NCBI GenBank assembly: GCA_035079385.1
Contig: JAVHKY010000016.1
Location: 4,387,501 to 4,451,500, forward strand
Direction of reading: 5' to 3'
DNA: 64,000 nucleotides
Source of the DNA: Aspidiotus rigidus
Lineage: Eukaryota; Arthropoda; Insecta; Hemiptera; Diaspididae
Below, one piece after another: positions 1 through 12,552 of the stretch. How positions within the stretch are numbered: position 1 is the first letter of the stretch; each line of letters starts with the position of its first letter. A program made the translations under genes and the position numbers. The notes under the pieces are model-generated. The model worked only from the letters and a program-made list of their open reading frames with translations. It made no database searches and was not told where the DNA came from.

Positions 1-2290
1 GCCTAAAATAATACATAGAGTGAGATGATGTAGGTGAGTAGAGACAATCCAAAATGTGATGCAAGGGAGCCTGCATAGCTTATCTCAAATTACCTTATGG
101 CCGGGACTCAAATAATGGTCACGGTGAGAGAATGTTGATGTATGAAACGAGTGTCGCCATCGAGATTGAGTCAGCGGGTATGAAAAAATGTAGGTAATGA
201 TAAAGAGGGAAGAGTTACAAATGCTCCATGGTATCGCAAGGATACGTTTTTCCTCCTTAGGGATCTAATCATTGGCAATGTGCCTTCAAAACTCATTAAT
301 TAAACTTTGAATATACAAAATTGAATATGTATTTTGAAATCCTTGACGAAGGGTTGAACAAACATACTTACCAATGTGGTAACTTTTTTACCCGTATCAG
401 GTTATTCAAAGGTGAGACATTAATTAGGTCTAAGCCTATACTTTAAGACAGTAGTTCTAGGAATATTGCCGTCCTATACCTCGTATTAATTACTTGGACG
501 ACGTCGTACGTGCTTTATTATTGTATTGTTTCGCAGCGTTCTTTTTTTTTTTTGCACTCTATCTAATCTTTGTGTGTAATAAACGCGGACTCGGTGTACG
601 GTATTACATTCCCTCTCTTTAATTTCTGTGCAAGCGGGAGGAATGAAATTAACGTGAGCGAATACGGAGGAGCAAATGAGCCATGAACAGGTAAAAATGA
701 ACAAGATTCGAGTACGAGAACGACGAAGAGACATCGAAGACCGAGAGAGAGAAAAGGTAGTTGCAGTTAGAACAGGCTCCCGCTATCGTGAGACTTTCTA
801 TTCGACACTACGGTCGTTGATCTTATAATTTGTTCAGCCTACTTCTGAAAATACCGGAGATAGTACACTCGCACACGCTCAATCGGTTCAAACAAGCCTG
901 CTTTCGACCTGGAAGTCATTCGGTTCGCGTAATCTGAAATCCTATACTCGCGTCGTTTTCATTCGCGCGAGTCCGACGTGTCGAAGGTATTCAACTGTTA
1001 AGTATTGCAGATCATTGAGTTATAAATAAATGAATTCATGTAGTTGAGGTCGCGGTTTTAAATGAATTTATTTATAGAAGGATGACGAGACAAAAAATTT
1101 CAACCTGATACTAACCTTTACTCGTTTTCGAGTTCATTCATGAGGTGGAGCTGAAGTATTTTCTAGATACAGAAGGATGGTTACAAAATACAGAGCCTAG
1201 AGTACTCTTTATAATTTGTCATGGAACTCTGCCGTCTTTCCCACTGGAATATCTATTGTGGATCAGAAACCAATAGAATTGTGAATTATACAATCCTTGG
1301 TGTGTGCTATTAAGTACTTCTTTTTTTTAAAGAAATTTATCAGTTTAAGATCCCCTTCAGAAAAGTAGTCTACATACACACAACCATTAATAAAAAGTGC
1401 AAACAATCAATATATTTTGAAAAAATAAATGATTCTTTTGCATAGGTTAACAAGGGTAGACGGAGACTTCTCGATGTTTCGAGGAAAGAGGATTACAAGC
1501 CATAGCTATTTGTGCGTGCACACAAGCTCGCCCCATCTTGGGCTGGATACACTCGCTCTGAATTGCGTCTGCCACCAACTATTTTGAAGTAAGATTGTGT
1601 TCTTGAAGATAGTAATTTGATTTCATCATTATGCTTCAGTTCTAATGACTCTCCATTTCCAGATAGAACCAGAAAATCGTCCCAGAAATATTGCTCAAGA
1701 AGTTGATGTAACAAAATTTCCAGGTTACCTCGAAGTACAAAGATAAAAAAATCCATCCAAGGAAGAGACGAGAAAACGCGATGACGAATTCATTTTCTGA
1801 AAAAAAAAATAAAAAAAAAAAACAATGGACCCCTTTAAGAATGCGGCTAGGTTCAGGGTCAAAGTAGGCTCAGCCAGTTTCATCAATGCTTATCTATAGT
1901 TTCCTTGACGAATACGAACCGTCGCAGTTTATAAAAAGCAGAAGTGATCAAGCCAGTCAGAAAGACTAAGATAATTGACCCTCAATGTTAAAAATTGATG
2001 ACCAAGGAAGAGGTACTTGTACTTAGTTGGTGGAGAATAGTAATTTAAATTACTCTTCTGACAGCTTTGAGGTTTGCGCAAGGAGGTGAAACCTAAACTG
2101 AATGCGGAGCCTTGGTCAAGTACGCAGCCAAGTACAATTAATTTGTTTCAAATATCTCAGAATAGGTAACACGACAGTATAACTGATTGAAGCCACCAAA
2201 TAGGACACCACATAAAAACCTTTGATCGTGAACTGCCACACAGAAGTTGAAATCAATAAGCAGCTGAAGAGACATTTAACCGCACAAGAG
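1..2290. other. No gene recognised
   Basis: I see no recognisable gene here. The open frames are short and resemble no family I know. A short highly charged plus-strand frame begins with ATG near 697 and runs into a GT-type donor near 757, which could be a first exon but has no partner exon that I can find. The rest is ordinary AT-rich non-coding DNA with short homopolymer runs. Confidence 0.5.
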
Positions 2291-2299
2291 AAAAGCCAT

Positions 2300-2890
2300 G
2301 TTTTGGCGTAGCCAAATAAATAAAGATATGTAGTTTAAAGTATAAGTTTACTATGCAATATCGAATAATTTAGTGTTATGTGAGGAGGTTGTTCCGTTCG
2401 TTCGCCCTCTTTTTTATCTAGTGTAAGTCTACTTTAAAATATTTTCATATAATATCTTTTGAGGGCTCACTGGCGTTCTCCGTCTAGTATAAGTCTAGTT
2501 TGGAATATTTATAGCTAATAGCTGTTGGGGCTCACTCGCTTATGGGGCTTTTGGGGGGCTCACTCGCTCCGCTCGTTCGCCCTTTTCTTAGTCTAGTTTA
2601 GAATAATGAGGCAAAAGCGAAGACATGAAACATGTATACCCTAGTATAAGTCTCTACTTATATTATACTGATTAGGCTACTTATACAAGGAGAGGTCAGA
2701 GCCGTATGGACATGCGGACGGACGCAAAAAATAAGGCAGAGGTCAGAGCAAAGACATGAAAAGAGGTTGAAGAAAATTCTTCCAGGTCCCAAGGTCACGG
2801 TTGTACGGACGCGCGGACACGAACGCAAATTTCAGAAATAGGGCAGAGGTGAGAACAAGGACAGGAAACATGCTAAAATGCGAGCTGTGA
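2300..2890. repeat. Dispersed repeat, copy 1 (partner at 47.94-48.54 kb)
   Basis: This stretch shares several phrases, in the same order, with 47,940-48,540: ggcgtagccaaataaat, variants of gtctagtataagtct, cgctcgttcgcc, and a block with caaatttcagaaat near gacatgaaacatg. The phrases are repeated within each copy with small changes, so the unit looks internally reiterated. No coding capacity is visible. The family is unknown. The 59,090-59,280 stretch carries related cctagtataa phrases. Confidence 0.6.
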
Positions 2891-5800
2891 CATGTGCAGC
2901 AAGCTATTTTATTCGGACTGAGCCCGCGATTGTAAACTGTGCACGCATTTTGGCAAAGGTGGGAAAAAGGAGAACGAGAAAAGTATGGCAAACAGGTTGA
3001 GACTTGCAAGACGCGGACGTAAGAGAAATTCGTCGCTTCTTCACCCCAATTAGAATCATTGAAGAGTTAACCAAGTATTGACGAAGCAATTGAAATAATA
3101 TTAAAAAATCTTGAGTGATCTGAGCTCCTATGGGTAGGTAAGAGAGTTGGTAAAATTTTATCCACGTGTTTAAAATATAGCCTACTGCGTGAAAAGAAGT
3201 TGAAGATTTGAAGAACATCAATTTTTTTTTTCAGAGAAATATCAGGGAGGTAACACTAGCCCTCCCCTTCGAAATTCTCAATACTTTGTGTCAATTTATG
3301 GCAACAATCTTAGAATTTCCAGAGAGGAGATGAGCCTAAAAAAATTGTGCATAATTTGTGCCAATTTGTACCACCATTCTCAAAATTTGAGCTCCGTCCC
3401 CATCTTCCGTGTAGAACCCCTTGAAGTTAGAGTAGTCTCAAAATATGAGGTGCCATCAATCATACAGCCTTCAACTCTTTCCCTTCCCCTGTACAAAACG
3501 ACCTGTATCAAGCCTCTTTTCATTGGAGGATGAGACTTCCAAAAGATAATTCGAGATGGAAATGTCTCAAAAATTGTGTCAATGTGCCTCCCCTCTACCC
3601 TGTATTTAGTTTTTTGAAGTTATGGCGAACCTCCCTAAATGTGGTGAACAGTCTACCCAAAAGTGGTTGTTGTACAAAGGAAGGAAAACAATTTTAGATT
3701 GTGAGATTGACGGCATAAATAGAAACAAATTAGACCTTATATTTTGAGCCGAATTGAGTGAGACTAGTACCATAAATTCAATAGGTTTCACAGACGATAA
3801 ATTCTGAAACTAGTAATATAAATTGGCGCAAGCACAATTTCTTGAGGCTATTTTCATCTCTCAGTCAGTGATGGAAGGAGCTAATCCTCCAATAGGGTTC
3901 CCGGGAGAAGTAGTAAGGCATAAATTCTGTTTTTTTCGGCAAAAATTGATATAAAGTGTACACAAATGATTCAGATTTTTTCGAGCCAAAATCTCATACA
4001 TATTGTCACTCATTGGTTTTTTAATCAAATCGACTTCGTAGATAATGGAATCAAGTCACCTGTCACAAGGAAAATTTTTTTAATAAAAATTGTACACCCA
4101 CCGCTTTGAGAAGGAAATTTGCGCACCAAATTTATCGGTGTAATAAGAATTCTTGTAGCCTCCCCATGTGGCCTAATTTGTAATCATTTCAAAAGTATTA
4201 CGAGCAAAGAAATGAACAATTTTAGCATTCGTGATTGAAAATTTTTCTCCAAACTCTTACAACAATAAAAAAAAATGATGAAAGCAAACTTTTCCGTATT
4301 TTATCCTCTAATAATCTAGACGATAGCATCTCGAATAAAATAATTTTTGGGAAAATTCTTAGTTATTTCTTTGATGCAGGATTGGCGCCGACCAACAGAG
4401 CGCGAGTTACTCTCAGCTTAATTAAGATAATAATATATTCCTTTCTTGTGGGACAACCAGAATATTTCTCCACAAAATCTCCTTCGATTTCTCACAACTT
4501 GAAATTTTTTATTGCGGAGACTTGAACGATCGAATAGATTCTATTCGAATTCCCAATAAGTATAATAATGTATAAAAATGGGTGCAAGTACAGCATTGCT
4601 ATTTTTTATTCACATAGTTCGAAACGTCTTCATGAATTTTAACACCGCGTATTCTTTGCAAACGAGGATCGCCAGATAATGATTTTTTTCTCTTTTTTCA
4701 CTTCTTTCTCTCATATCGCACTAGTTAGATTTCGCTGTTACGCACTCAAGAACGTCTTGATTAATAACTTTCATTTCGTAAGAGAGGTAGAGTGAACTCA
4801 CGAGTGGGAAAGAGAAAGACGGGATAACAAACATGATAGCAAGGAGGATCGGCAAGATACGTATCTCAGACCGGCGGAGTGGACAAACGGTGATCGCAGT
4901 TCGTGGCATAAAACTACATACAATACGAAGTACTGCATATTAAAAACAACGGTATCACACTTTCTATAATAATATAATGCTGCGTTATAACCTGTAGACG
5001 TATGAGCATGAGAGCAGACTGTACAAGAGGTGTGGTATAATTCGTTTACAACAGTTTCGACAAATATTGTACCATTGTGTTTCGAGAATTTTTCGAATAT
5101 TATATAGTTGAATCGTTACGTAAGACATGATGGGCGTTTCAAAATGAATATTGTCCGGTAATGCACGTGCAAGTTATTTCTCGAAGAATAGAACCTTCGT
5201 CTCATATCCGGTCGGGGAATTTCATTAGGGTGATTGAGCTTTCTCACAGCCGATCAGGTTCCTATCCGAGTGATGTACACTCGAATTTTCTGTGTACAAT
5301 TTTTGCTTCACATTCTAGTTGAAAATATTACACGAGTGTCGAGTCCCAATGAGAAGCTCCCTCTCGATAGGTCGAATATAACGCTTGAAAGAGCGTTGCT
5401 CTAAACGATGGCTCTCTCTATGTAAATTAAAACTGGTAAACGAGTGAGTAGAGACAGCGAGCAACAGAAGCTGCTAGAATCTTAATTGTGTGTATATTAT
5501 ACTATGAAAACATTCGAATTGGGTGCAGTTAGTAGTAACAGATAAAACATTACAAACAGCTTGGCAGGTGGCAATCATAAGCTCAGAGGTGAGTTGGTAT
5601 GGTTGCGGAAGAGACTTTCCATCTCCCCGACGCTCGAGAAAAAAAAACGTACAGAAGGTCACGTGAACATCGGATTACTGTCTCGTCGCATCGTTTGAAA
5701 TGCGCGCGCATCTGCGGATGGTTTCCACTTAACTAGGTTTAACACCCTACCTTCACTAACACCCTACCTTCACTCTACAGGTAGGTATTCGAATGATGGA

Positions 5801-7009
5801 TAAAACAGAATAAAACTTAGACCGAATGATATTGATACGTGCACAGTTTTACGGTCTGTTACAATCGTACGTACACTTAATTCGATTAATTTGTGTTTTC
5901 GACTGAATAAGCCTAAATATCCTCCAAAATTTAAAACACCTATCTTTGATCAAAATTGTTGATTGGAATTTCAGTTCATAAAAAATACATGCCACGTGCC
6001 GCAAGTATTCCTTCTGAATTGATGAGAAAAAAATCCCAAGAGTAAAAAAAAATTGCGTTTCTTGTCTCTTCCGAGGTCAATTGAGAAATGATTTTTAAAA
6101 ATTGACAGCACACTTCGTTACTCGAAGGGTCACCTGGGAGAAGGAAGTCTTTAGGTTTTTCGGTGGTAGTCCTCAACTCGGCCAAGATCGAAATTTTCCC
6201 AGTAATACAGGGTGAGGATTGAAATTTTACAAAATCCCGAGATCTAAACTCACAGCTCTCTTCGTTTGCTATTCGCGGGGTTTCTTCAGACAAAGAGGGG
6301 GAATTCCGAGTCCCTTGGACCATTGGTGGAAACTTTTCCAAGTTTCCGTAGACAAATAAAAAGAAAATTTCTTATATTTAAATTTAAATATTAAATTGAT
6401 AAAAATTATTATTTCTAAAAAATGAATATTTCATTTTTTATTTTTTATGTAAAATAAATAATTTATTGTTGAAATTGTAATAATAAAAGTTATTCTTGAA
6501 ATTTAAATTAATATAATTATTATAAAAATAATTGAATTTTAAAATCATTCATATTCCACACGAAGTAGAGGTCGAAGAACGAAATTTTCGCGCAAGGTCA
6601 TCAAGTTAGAGAGACGGGCGGGACAGACGCAAATACCAGGCTTAGTGTGAAATATGAGACATTGGGAATGTGAACACAAAACGTCAGATTACACGGATGA
6701 AAAAATTTCAGATTTTTGGAATGATGAACATGAAGTATAGTAGTTCAAATAATTTTTGAATATTTGATTTTGTAAAATTAATTTACATTACATATAATTA
6801 AAATAAAAATAATGTTTATTATAATAATTGATATAAAATTATGAAATAAATTAATTTCAATTATATTAATTGGTTTCTATTCTACAAGTATTTTCTACGC
6901 TGAGCACGACGCCCTTTGCCGTTTTTTGCTGTCTCCTCTAGGTTACTTACAAATTGCGTTTCAATGCTTGAAAATTACTTGAAACTGACACTTTAGGAGC
7001 AGAGATGGA
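2891..7009. other. No gene recognised; AT-rich blocks
   Basis: No supported gene. The block at 6,360-6,550 is almost pure A and T, as is 6,725-6,880. A minus-strand 121-codon frame at 5,976-6,341 is open, but its translation matches nothing I recognise. A minus-strand frame starting at 4,909 opens with a hydrophobic stretch and reaches a good donor (CTC then GTGAGT near 4,800), which could be a signal-peptide first exon. I found no following exon. Confidence 0.45.
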
Positions 7010-7440
7010 AAGTAATTGAAAAGCGAAAAGCGTTGATATTTTCGGAAGCGAAAAGCGAAACAAATGTGACCCCGTCTACAGAAACCCGGCTTAGTGTTGA
7101 ATTACAATCAGGAGAAAAGGAATCTTCCTGTCCCTGTAAAAGATCCCGTTTCTCCTGATCGATATTCAACGCTATGCCGTGTTTCTGTAGACGGGGTCAC
7201 AAATGTTGGAAAAGGGAAAAGCAAAAAGCAGAAGTTTTTTATTTTTGTACTTCAAAAAGAATTTTAAGGATGATTTTTTTTTCTTTTTAAATGAAAAAGT
7301 GAAAAGCGAAAAGGAAAGGCATTTCTGGAAGTGAAAAGCGTAGGCAAAAAGCAAAACAAAAATCAAAAAAGCAAAAAGCAGAAGTTTTATTTCTGAAGGT
7401 TAAAAGCAAAATCAAAAAGAGGAAGCGTTATTGAATCGCT
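7010..7440. repeat. Low-complexity GCGAAAAGC-type tract
   Basis: Irregular repetition of short purine-rich words such as gcgaaaagc, gaaaagcaaaaagc and aaaagcagaag covers this stretch on both sides of an inserted MITE at 7,068-7,198. It looks like a degenerated minisatellite. The open frame on the minus strand across it is a by-product of the purine bias. Confidence 0.6.
7060..7206. mobile_element. Foldback MITE with 8-bp target duplication (hAT-like)
   Basis: The element proper is 7,068-7,198 (131 bp). Its ends are perfect inverted repeats for 18 bp (gaccccgtctacagaaac and its complement), and pairing continues imperfectly for about 50 bp, so nearly the whole element folds back on itself. 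It is flanked on both sides by the same 8 bp, ACAAATGT (7,060-7,067 and 7,199-7,206). An 8-bp duplication is the usual mark of hAT-superfamily insertions, hence the tentative class. There is no coding capacity. Confidence 0.8.
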
Positions 7441-7695
7441 TTCCATCTCTGTTTTGGAGTACTCTATTGTATTATTAAAGTGTTCAGAAATGCTGCTCAT
7501 ACTTTCCTTTAGAACATATGATATAATCACTTGATTAGCTCTCATGGTTACAGCGTTCTATTCATTTTCTCTGAGAGTCATTTCATGATCAAATAAAGAT
7601 TTTGAGAGGGGAAATCTACAAGAGTCATCCTGGTCACACTGATTCACGTGATGCACGCGCCAGCACGTTATTCACATAGAAACTTGTGCGCCCAG

Positions 7696-7920
7696 TCCAC
7701 AGATATACGGCTTTTCCATGTCGGCGCATTGCATAAGTATTCTCCTACGTGTTATCGAAATGGTAGTATTTCTAACATTGCTCTTATGGGTGTTGCTGGA
7801 TTGCATACTCATTTTCATTATGGAGTAGTTTGCCATAAGAACAATGTTAGAAATACTACCATTTCGATAACACGTAGGAGAATACGTATGCAATGCGCCG
7901 ACATGGAAAAGTCCTGTGGA
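7696..7920. mobile_element. Foldback inverted repeat (MITE-like)
   Basis: Two arms of about 80-95 bp are near-identical inverted copies. The left arm begins with cttttccatgtcggcgcatt at 7,711; the right arm ends with the complement at 7,911. They enclose a loop of about 40 bp, and short outer matches (tccacag/ctgtgga) extend the element to 7,696-7,920. No obvious target duplication flanks it. Frames on both strands here are mirror images of each other caused by the palindrome. Confidence 0.7.
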
Positions 7921-10900
7921 ACAAAATAGCTAGATATCAGACTCGTCAAAGTATCTGTGAGCGTCGCAGGCGCAAGCGTTACATGAGAGCGGTGCAGGGT
8001 ACGTTACTGTTTAAGACGCGTCTTATGGCAGGTATATTTTAAATAATTTAAAATGACCAAATAATAAGAATGTTATTAAAAAATTTATGTGAAAATTTCA
8101 GCCTAATAGAATCAATTTTTGTTCAGTTATTCAAGTTCAAAGTTGTACAGGGACTTACGGGAATTCCGTTTTCTGCCCGCACTCAGGCAAATGCTTATGC
8201 AATTGCCTACCTCAAAAATTTAACACGCGTTAAATGGTAAGCCTGATATCTGGGTATTTAGTTCTATATCTGTGGCCCAGTCAAGTAATCTACGTACCCA
8301 TCATTGATAAAACATAATCAGTGTTCCCATTTTAGAAAACGTGTGAAGAAAATGAGAAAATTCCAGATGCATTTCATTTACAAATAGGCTTAAGACGAGG
8401 AAAAAGTTAGGAGTATTACCTATATTATATATTATATTTTTATTTCATATCAGTCTGCAAAGGTCTAGAAATTACCACAATGTAAAACCAATTAATTTGA
8501 GCGAGAATGGAGTGTTTTTAAAGTACTGGCTTTGCTGTAATCAACCACTTCCACCCTTCTTCTCCCCTTTTAAGACCAAGTCTCATGAGATCGACTTCCT
8601 CCCCAAAAAACAACAGCCATTAAGGAACACGTTTTCAGATGGATTGTATCTTCACATCCACCACCAAAAGTCGTCTCAATGAGATTGGAATGTTGACATG
8701 GGAACATTTTTGCATTTAGTCACTCATGTTCGGTGGAGTTTTGCTCCAGTCTTGGGATCCACATAATTCTCTTGTTGGTGTATACAGTTTTGAATAGAAA
8801 GCCTTGGCCTCTCAGATAGCGGTAGGCAGGCCCAAGTAAGTATGAAAATCTACTCCAGACTCACTATACTCCAACGTCATAATTATATCACACAATTAGT
8901 AGAGTGTGAAGAGTATTATCTATAGTAGCTATACATTAAGGATAGAGCACACAAACCTAACAAAGCGCAGACTGCAGTAGGTTGCGTAGACACAGAGATT
9001 ATTGAGCACCATTTTCCCTCTCTCTTCTTCTTTGAATAGATTAAGTTTCAAGGTCCACATTTTCTAAAGTTCTTTATTTAGGTCAAGGTCATACTTCTCT
9101 TTAATTCCCTCATGAGAGGTCACGCTCAGTGGGACAAGGATATATGGAGAGTAGGTAGAAGCCGAGTACAGACTTGAAATATATCGATCACTCTTCAAAT
9201 CTCATAAGGTCAACATTTTTCCTAATCCCAAAGTCAAGTGTAAGGTACAAATTTATAGATAAGGAGAGGAGGAGAGTAGGAACGCCATAATGGTGGGACG
9301 AGGATTTGTACCACAGGACTTGAGAAATTTTTACTCTTAGGTTATCCGACTTTTTTGATGCCATAATTTTCGAGAAAATCTCCAGAGACTTGAAATATTT
9401 TCGACCATCGAGCTATAGTTATATACGAGAAGAAATGTGAGGACGTCAACAACTTGTGACATCATCAACCGAAATTAGAAAAATTTGTTTAGGCTAGATC
9501 AAGTTCAGAGAGAGCCTTCAGAAGATATTTACTGTTTCGATAAATATTTCATAGTATGTACTGAGGTATAGTACAGTTCATACAGATTGCTATTCATTCT
9601 CACACGACTAAAGACTCCCTCACAGCAAGGATAATTTCGGCGCGTTCTCCTTCCACCATGAATTTAAGAAACACTTTCAATCGGTTTTTTACCTGTCAGA
9701 GACCTAATGTGTCTACTCTCACTTAAATATGAAGACAACAAACAAAAATAAGACAAGCTGTTTTCCACGGGGCCGCGAAGTTTGCGGTTCGCCGCTTCTA
9801 AGGCCTCAAAATTTTTGGATGAAAATGCGTCACAATCATCAAACATATTTTCCATTCATCTATTATTCCGACTTACGCTTGTTCTGAAACACGATTCAAT
9901 TTGCGTGGGTGTTTTCGGCAGGTAGCTCTCCGAATTTAGCTTCTGAGTCGAAGTATCGAACTTTTTCGCATTGTTGTACAGGTGCTATAAACTTGAACAT
10001 AGTTTTCATTTAAACTGCTACAGAAAGAGGGATTTGTGTTTTCATTGTTTTTATCGTGCCCAACGCTTTGTCTTTTCACTAGCACATTCTTCGGGAAAAT
10101 ACAAATTGTTTCTATTCTTAATGAACTCAATGTGTGTGATTCGTTGAATCCTGCAGTTGCTATGACGACGTTTATGAGTGCAAAGGCGTTTTGTTTTGCA
10201 GACAGCATAAGTAATTCGCCGTACTCCAGGAAGCAAGAATATTCCGCTCCGTTCGCATCAGCATCAATTCATAATTTTGATTGTACGCGGAAGCCTTAAT
10301 TAGAATTTTCCAGCTTGGATTATTCAAGCAATTAAAATCGTATCTACGACGACATCTCAGATTGACTCGTTTCTAGAAAGATGAGAAAATTTTTTGAATC
10401 GTAAATTCAGAAAAATTTGCTCCTAACCTTGAAACACGTATTTGTAAATTTTTTCTTATCAAAATCCGGTAAAACCCTCTCACTCTTTGCCTAGAAACTG
10501 AATTTAAATACGAGCTTCTGCGTTGTTGTTTTCATGCAATTAGGAACAATAACGCATTCTTATCAATTGTAAGGTCAGCGAACGAATATTATATTTGTAA
10601 GTAAGTTAAGAAATTTCAAATCAGCCAAAATTTACATAAAATTCACGAGGCGAACAGGAATATAAAAATTTGTACACACGCTTCTTATTTCGTATTTTTA
10701 GTTATCAACATCAGCGCATGGTCTAGAATGGTATACATCCTGTATACGACGTACATACCCTTTAAATGATGTATCGTCATTGTGTCGTCAGTGATACTTT
10801 CGTATAGTTTTTCTAATAATGCGTCACGTATCGTAACAAAAATAGTCGATCCCATGTAGTTCAATATTATGAATTTCGTTTGAATGCTTCGATTAATCTG

Positions 10901-11628
10901 CGTTAGTTGAGATTCGGCCAAAAGAGATCTGTCTAATTTTAGTGTTCTCAAATGATGGGGGCGCCTTCCCTAAGATGCAGTGTACACGTCTCGTGTGTTC
11001 ACCGAGAGTGAGACATTTTAACAGTCGTCGTAAGATACTGACAGTATATATTTGTATGAGTAAAATCCTAATAATTTTCTGGTGAAAAGGCGCACGAGTG
11101 GCGCGCCGTGATACGAGAAATCGTTTACGATCCTATGACGATGGCTACAATGATGTTTGTTCGTATTAAACGTAGTATATAAAGAAAGACCACGTTATTA
11201 CTGTAGTTAAAATAGAACACAAATTAATAACCTTCGTGTATTCTTAAAATAAAATCATTTTGTAATGGCGTCAACATACTACGAGGTAATTGTCTCTCTG
11301 CTAGACTGTCAAAGCATTTCCTTTGTGGTACCTACGTTCTCTAGGTGGATGCATGCTTATTTATCACTTGGTCGCGGTTCATAAAATCAGAAATATTCGT
11401 TTGAATCGCATTTAATTCGACAAATTTATTACAATCAAGAATAACTAATTATTTTAGAATCCCGCTGAATGTAAAATAAATATAGTTACAGCCTGCGAAA
11501 AATGTATCCACGTACCTGCGGGAAGTCGGATAGACTGTATACGATTCAAAAATAATGAATCCTTAACTTGTAAATACCGAGACAGAAAGACTTTAAAGAA
11601 ATTGTTGTTTTGCAAAGGGTGATACCTA
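7921..11628. other. No gene recognised
   Basis: No supported gene. Several 60-90 codon frames on both strands at 9,660-10,300 overlap one another and match nothing I know. One minus-strand frame at 10,685-10,960 is listed separately as a weak candidate exon. Confidence 0.45.
10685..10960 (-). CDS. Orphan reading frame, possible terminal exon
   Basis: A minus-strand frame of about 88 codons ends in TAA. It has no ATG at its left edge but is preceded by a plausible acceptor (catcttag), so it could be a terminal exon. The translation has a balanced amino-acid composition, with segments such as KLYESITDD and MYVVYRMYT, unlike the low-complexity frames around it. I do not recognise the family and see no upstream exon in a compatible phase. 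It could equally be chance or an old transposon fragment. Confidence 0.15.
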   Translation of the reverse strand, partial: PHHLRTLKLDRSLLAESQLTQINRSIQTKFIILNYMGSTIFVTIRDALLEKLYESITDDTMTIHHLKGMYVVYRMYTILDHALMLITKNTK

Positions 11629-11806
11629 GGTACTCAGGTGCGGATCCACGGAAGTCTGGGGGAAATTTTCCCCCAAAACCCCCCCCAAAACCAAAAAATA
11701 ACAAAAAATTTGTAGTATTGAAGAAAATGTAAAAAAAAAAGTCCTTGGACTTTTTTTGGATTAATACCCCTCCGAAAGTGATCGTCTGGATCCACGCCTG
11801 GGTACT
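11629..11806. mobile_element. MITE with CAGG termini and 6-bp target duplication
   Basis: The element 11,635-11,800 has imperfect terminal inverted repeats: caggtgcggatcca at the left and tggatccacgcctg at the right. It is flanked on both sides by GGTACT (11,629-11,634 and 11,801-11,806). Inside are tracts of G and C (ggggg...cccccc) and A-rich sequence without coding capacity. The terminal motif resembles that of the element at 40,601-40,848, so the two probably belong to one family. Confidence 0.65.
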
Positions 11807-11834
11807 ATGAACAGAATCCAATTAGAACTCAATT

Positions 11835-12219
11835 CGGTCCGGACAGCGCTAGCGTCGCGCTGCATTTTTACCGAGCGGGGAGGAATTGGAAACGGGAGCT
11901 AAACAGTGGCTGTATATGGGGAAAAAATAAAAAATCAAAATAACACTTGACTGAAGCAGATTTGGCTACCGGACATTCCATAAAAGGTGTTCAAAATAAA
12001 AACTCTTCAAATTAGATGAGACGACAAAATCTTCAGTTCCGCTTCATTCAAGAGTTCCAAGTTTTTCATTTTTCTCTCATATACCGCCATAGTTGAGCTC
12101 CCGTTTTCAATTTCGGCAAAAATACTACTTATTTTAAATAAACGAACCACGCGCGTAATTAGCGATCCTAGCGGATAGCCGGCCCGAATTACAAGCGTAC
12201 GGTTATTAGTTGTTCCTGT
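11835..12219. repeat. Diverged dispersed repeat related to 15.49-16.21 kb
   Basis: The phrase gacagcgctagcgtcgcgct near 11,842 resembles gaacagcgctagtatcacgct near 15,494. The phrase cctagcggatagccggc near 12,169 resembles cccagcggatggtcggc near 16,181. The same two landmarks in the same order suggest two old copies of one element with different internal lengths. The minus-strand frame spanning this stretch has no recognisable product. Confidence 0.4.
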
Positions 12220-12490
12220 CTTAGACCATACAACAGATAGACCGAGCATAGTAATGAATCTTTGAACGGAGAACATGATAAGAATACACATAAGAAAATA
12301 AGGGGGACTGGACCTTGTTTACAAGTTTGATGAGCGGCGCGGGTGTACGGTGCGTTTCACTGCTCCGCGCGTTCACCCGCGTTGCCTACATTGAGGTCCA
12401 GTCCCCCTTATTTTCTTATCATGTCTTCCGTTCAACGCGTTGTACACGCTTATATGGCCGATGCTCGGTCTATCTGTCGTATGGTCTAAG
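12220..12490. mobile_element. Foldback inverted repeat (MITE-like)
   Basis: Arms of about 95 bp pair across a 75-bp loop. The left arm starts at cttagaccataca (12,220) and ends in aataagggggactggacc. The right arm starts with ggtccagtcccccttatt near 12,391 and ends with atggtctaag at 12,490. The loop itself is GC-rich and contains gcgcgggtg opposed to cacccgcg. No coding capacity and no clear target duplication. Confidence 0.65.
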
Positions 12491-12552
12491 GTTCCTGTTC
12501 CCAGAAAAGTATCGTTAAAATAATAAGGCGATGTCACAAACCGACGCGAACA

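Noticed and set aside
5976..6341. 121-codon minus-strand frame
   Set aside because: It is open but unrecognised. It is flanked by pure AT DNA with no partner exons, so it was left as non-coding.
7648..7929. A pair of opposite-strand frames with nearly the same translation
   Set aside because: The palindrome at 7,696-7,920 makes both strands read alike. It is not a gene.
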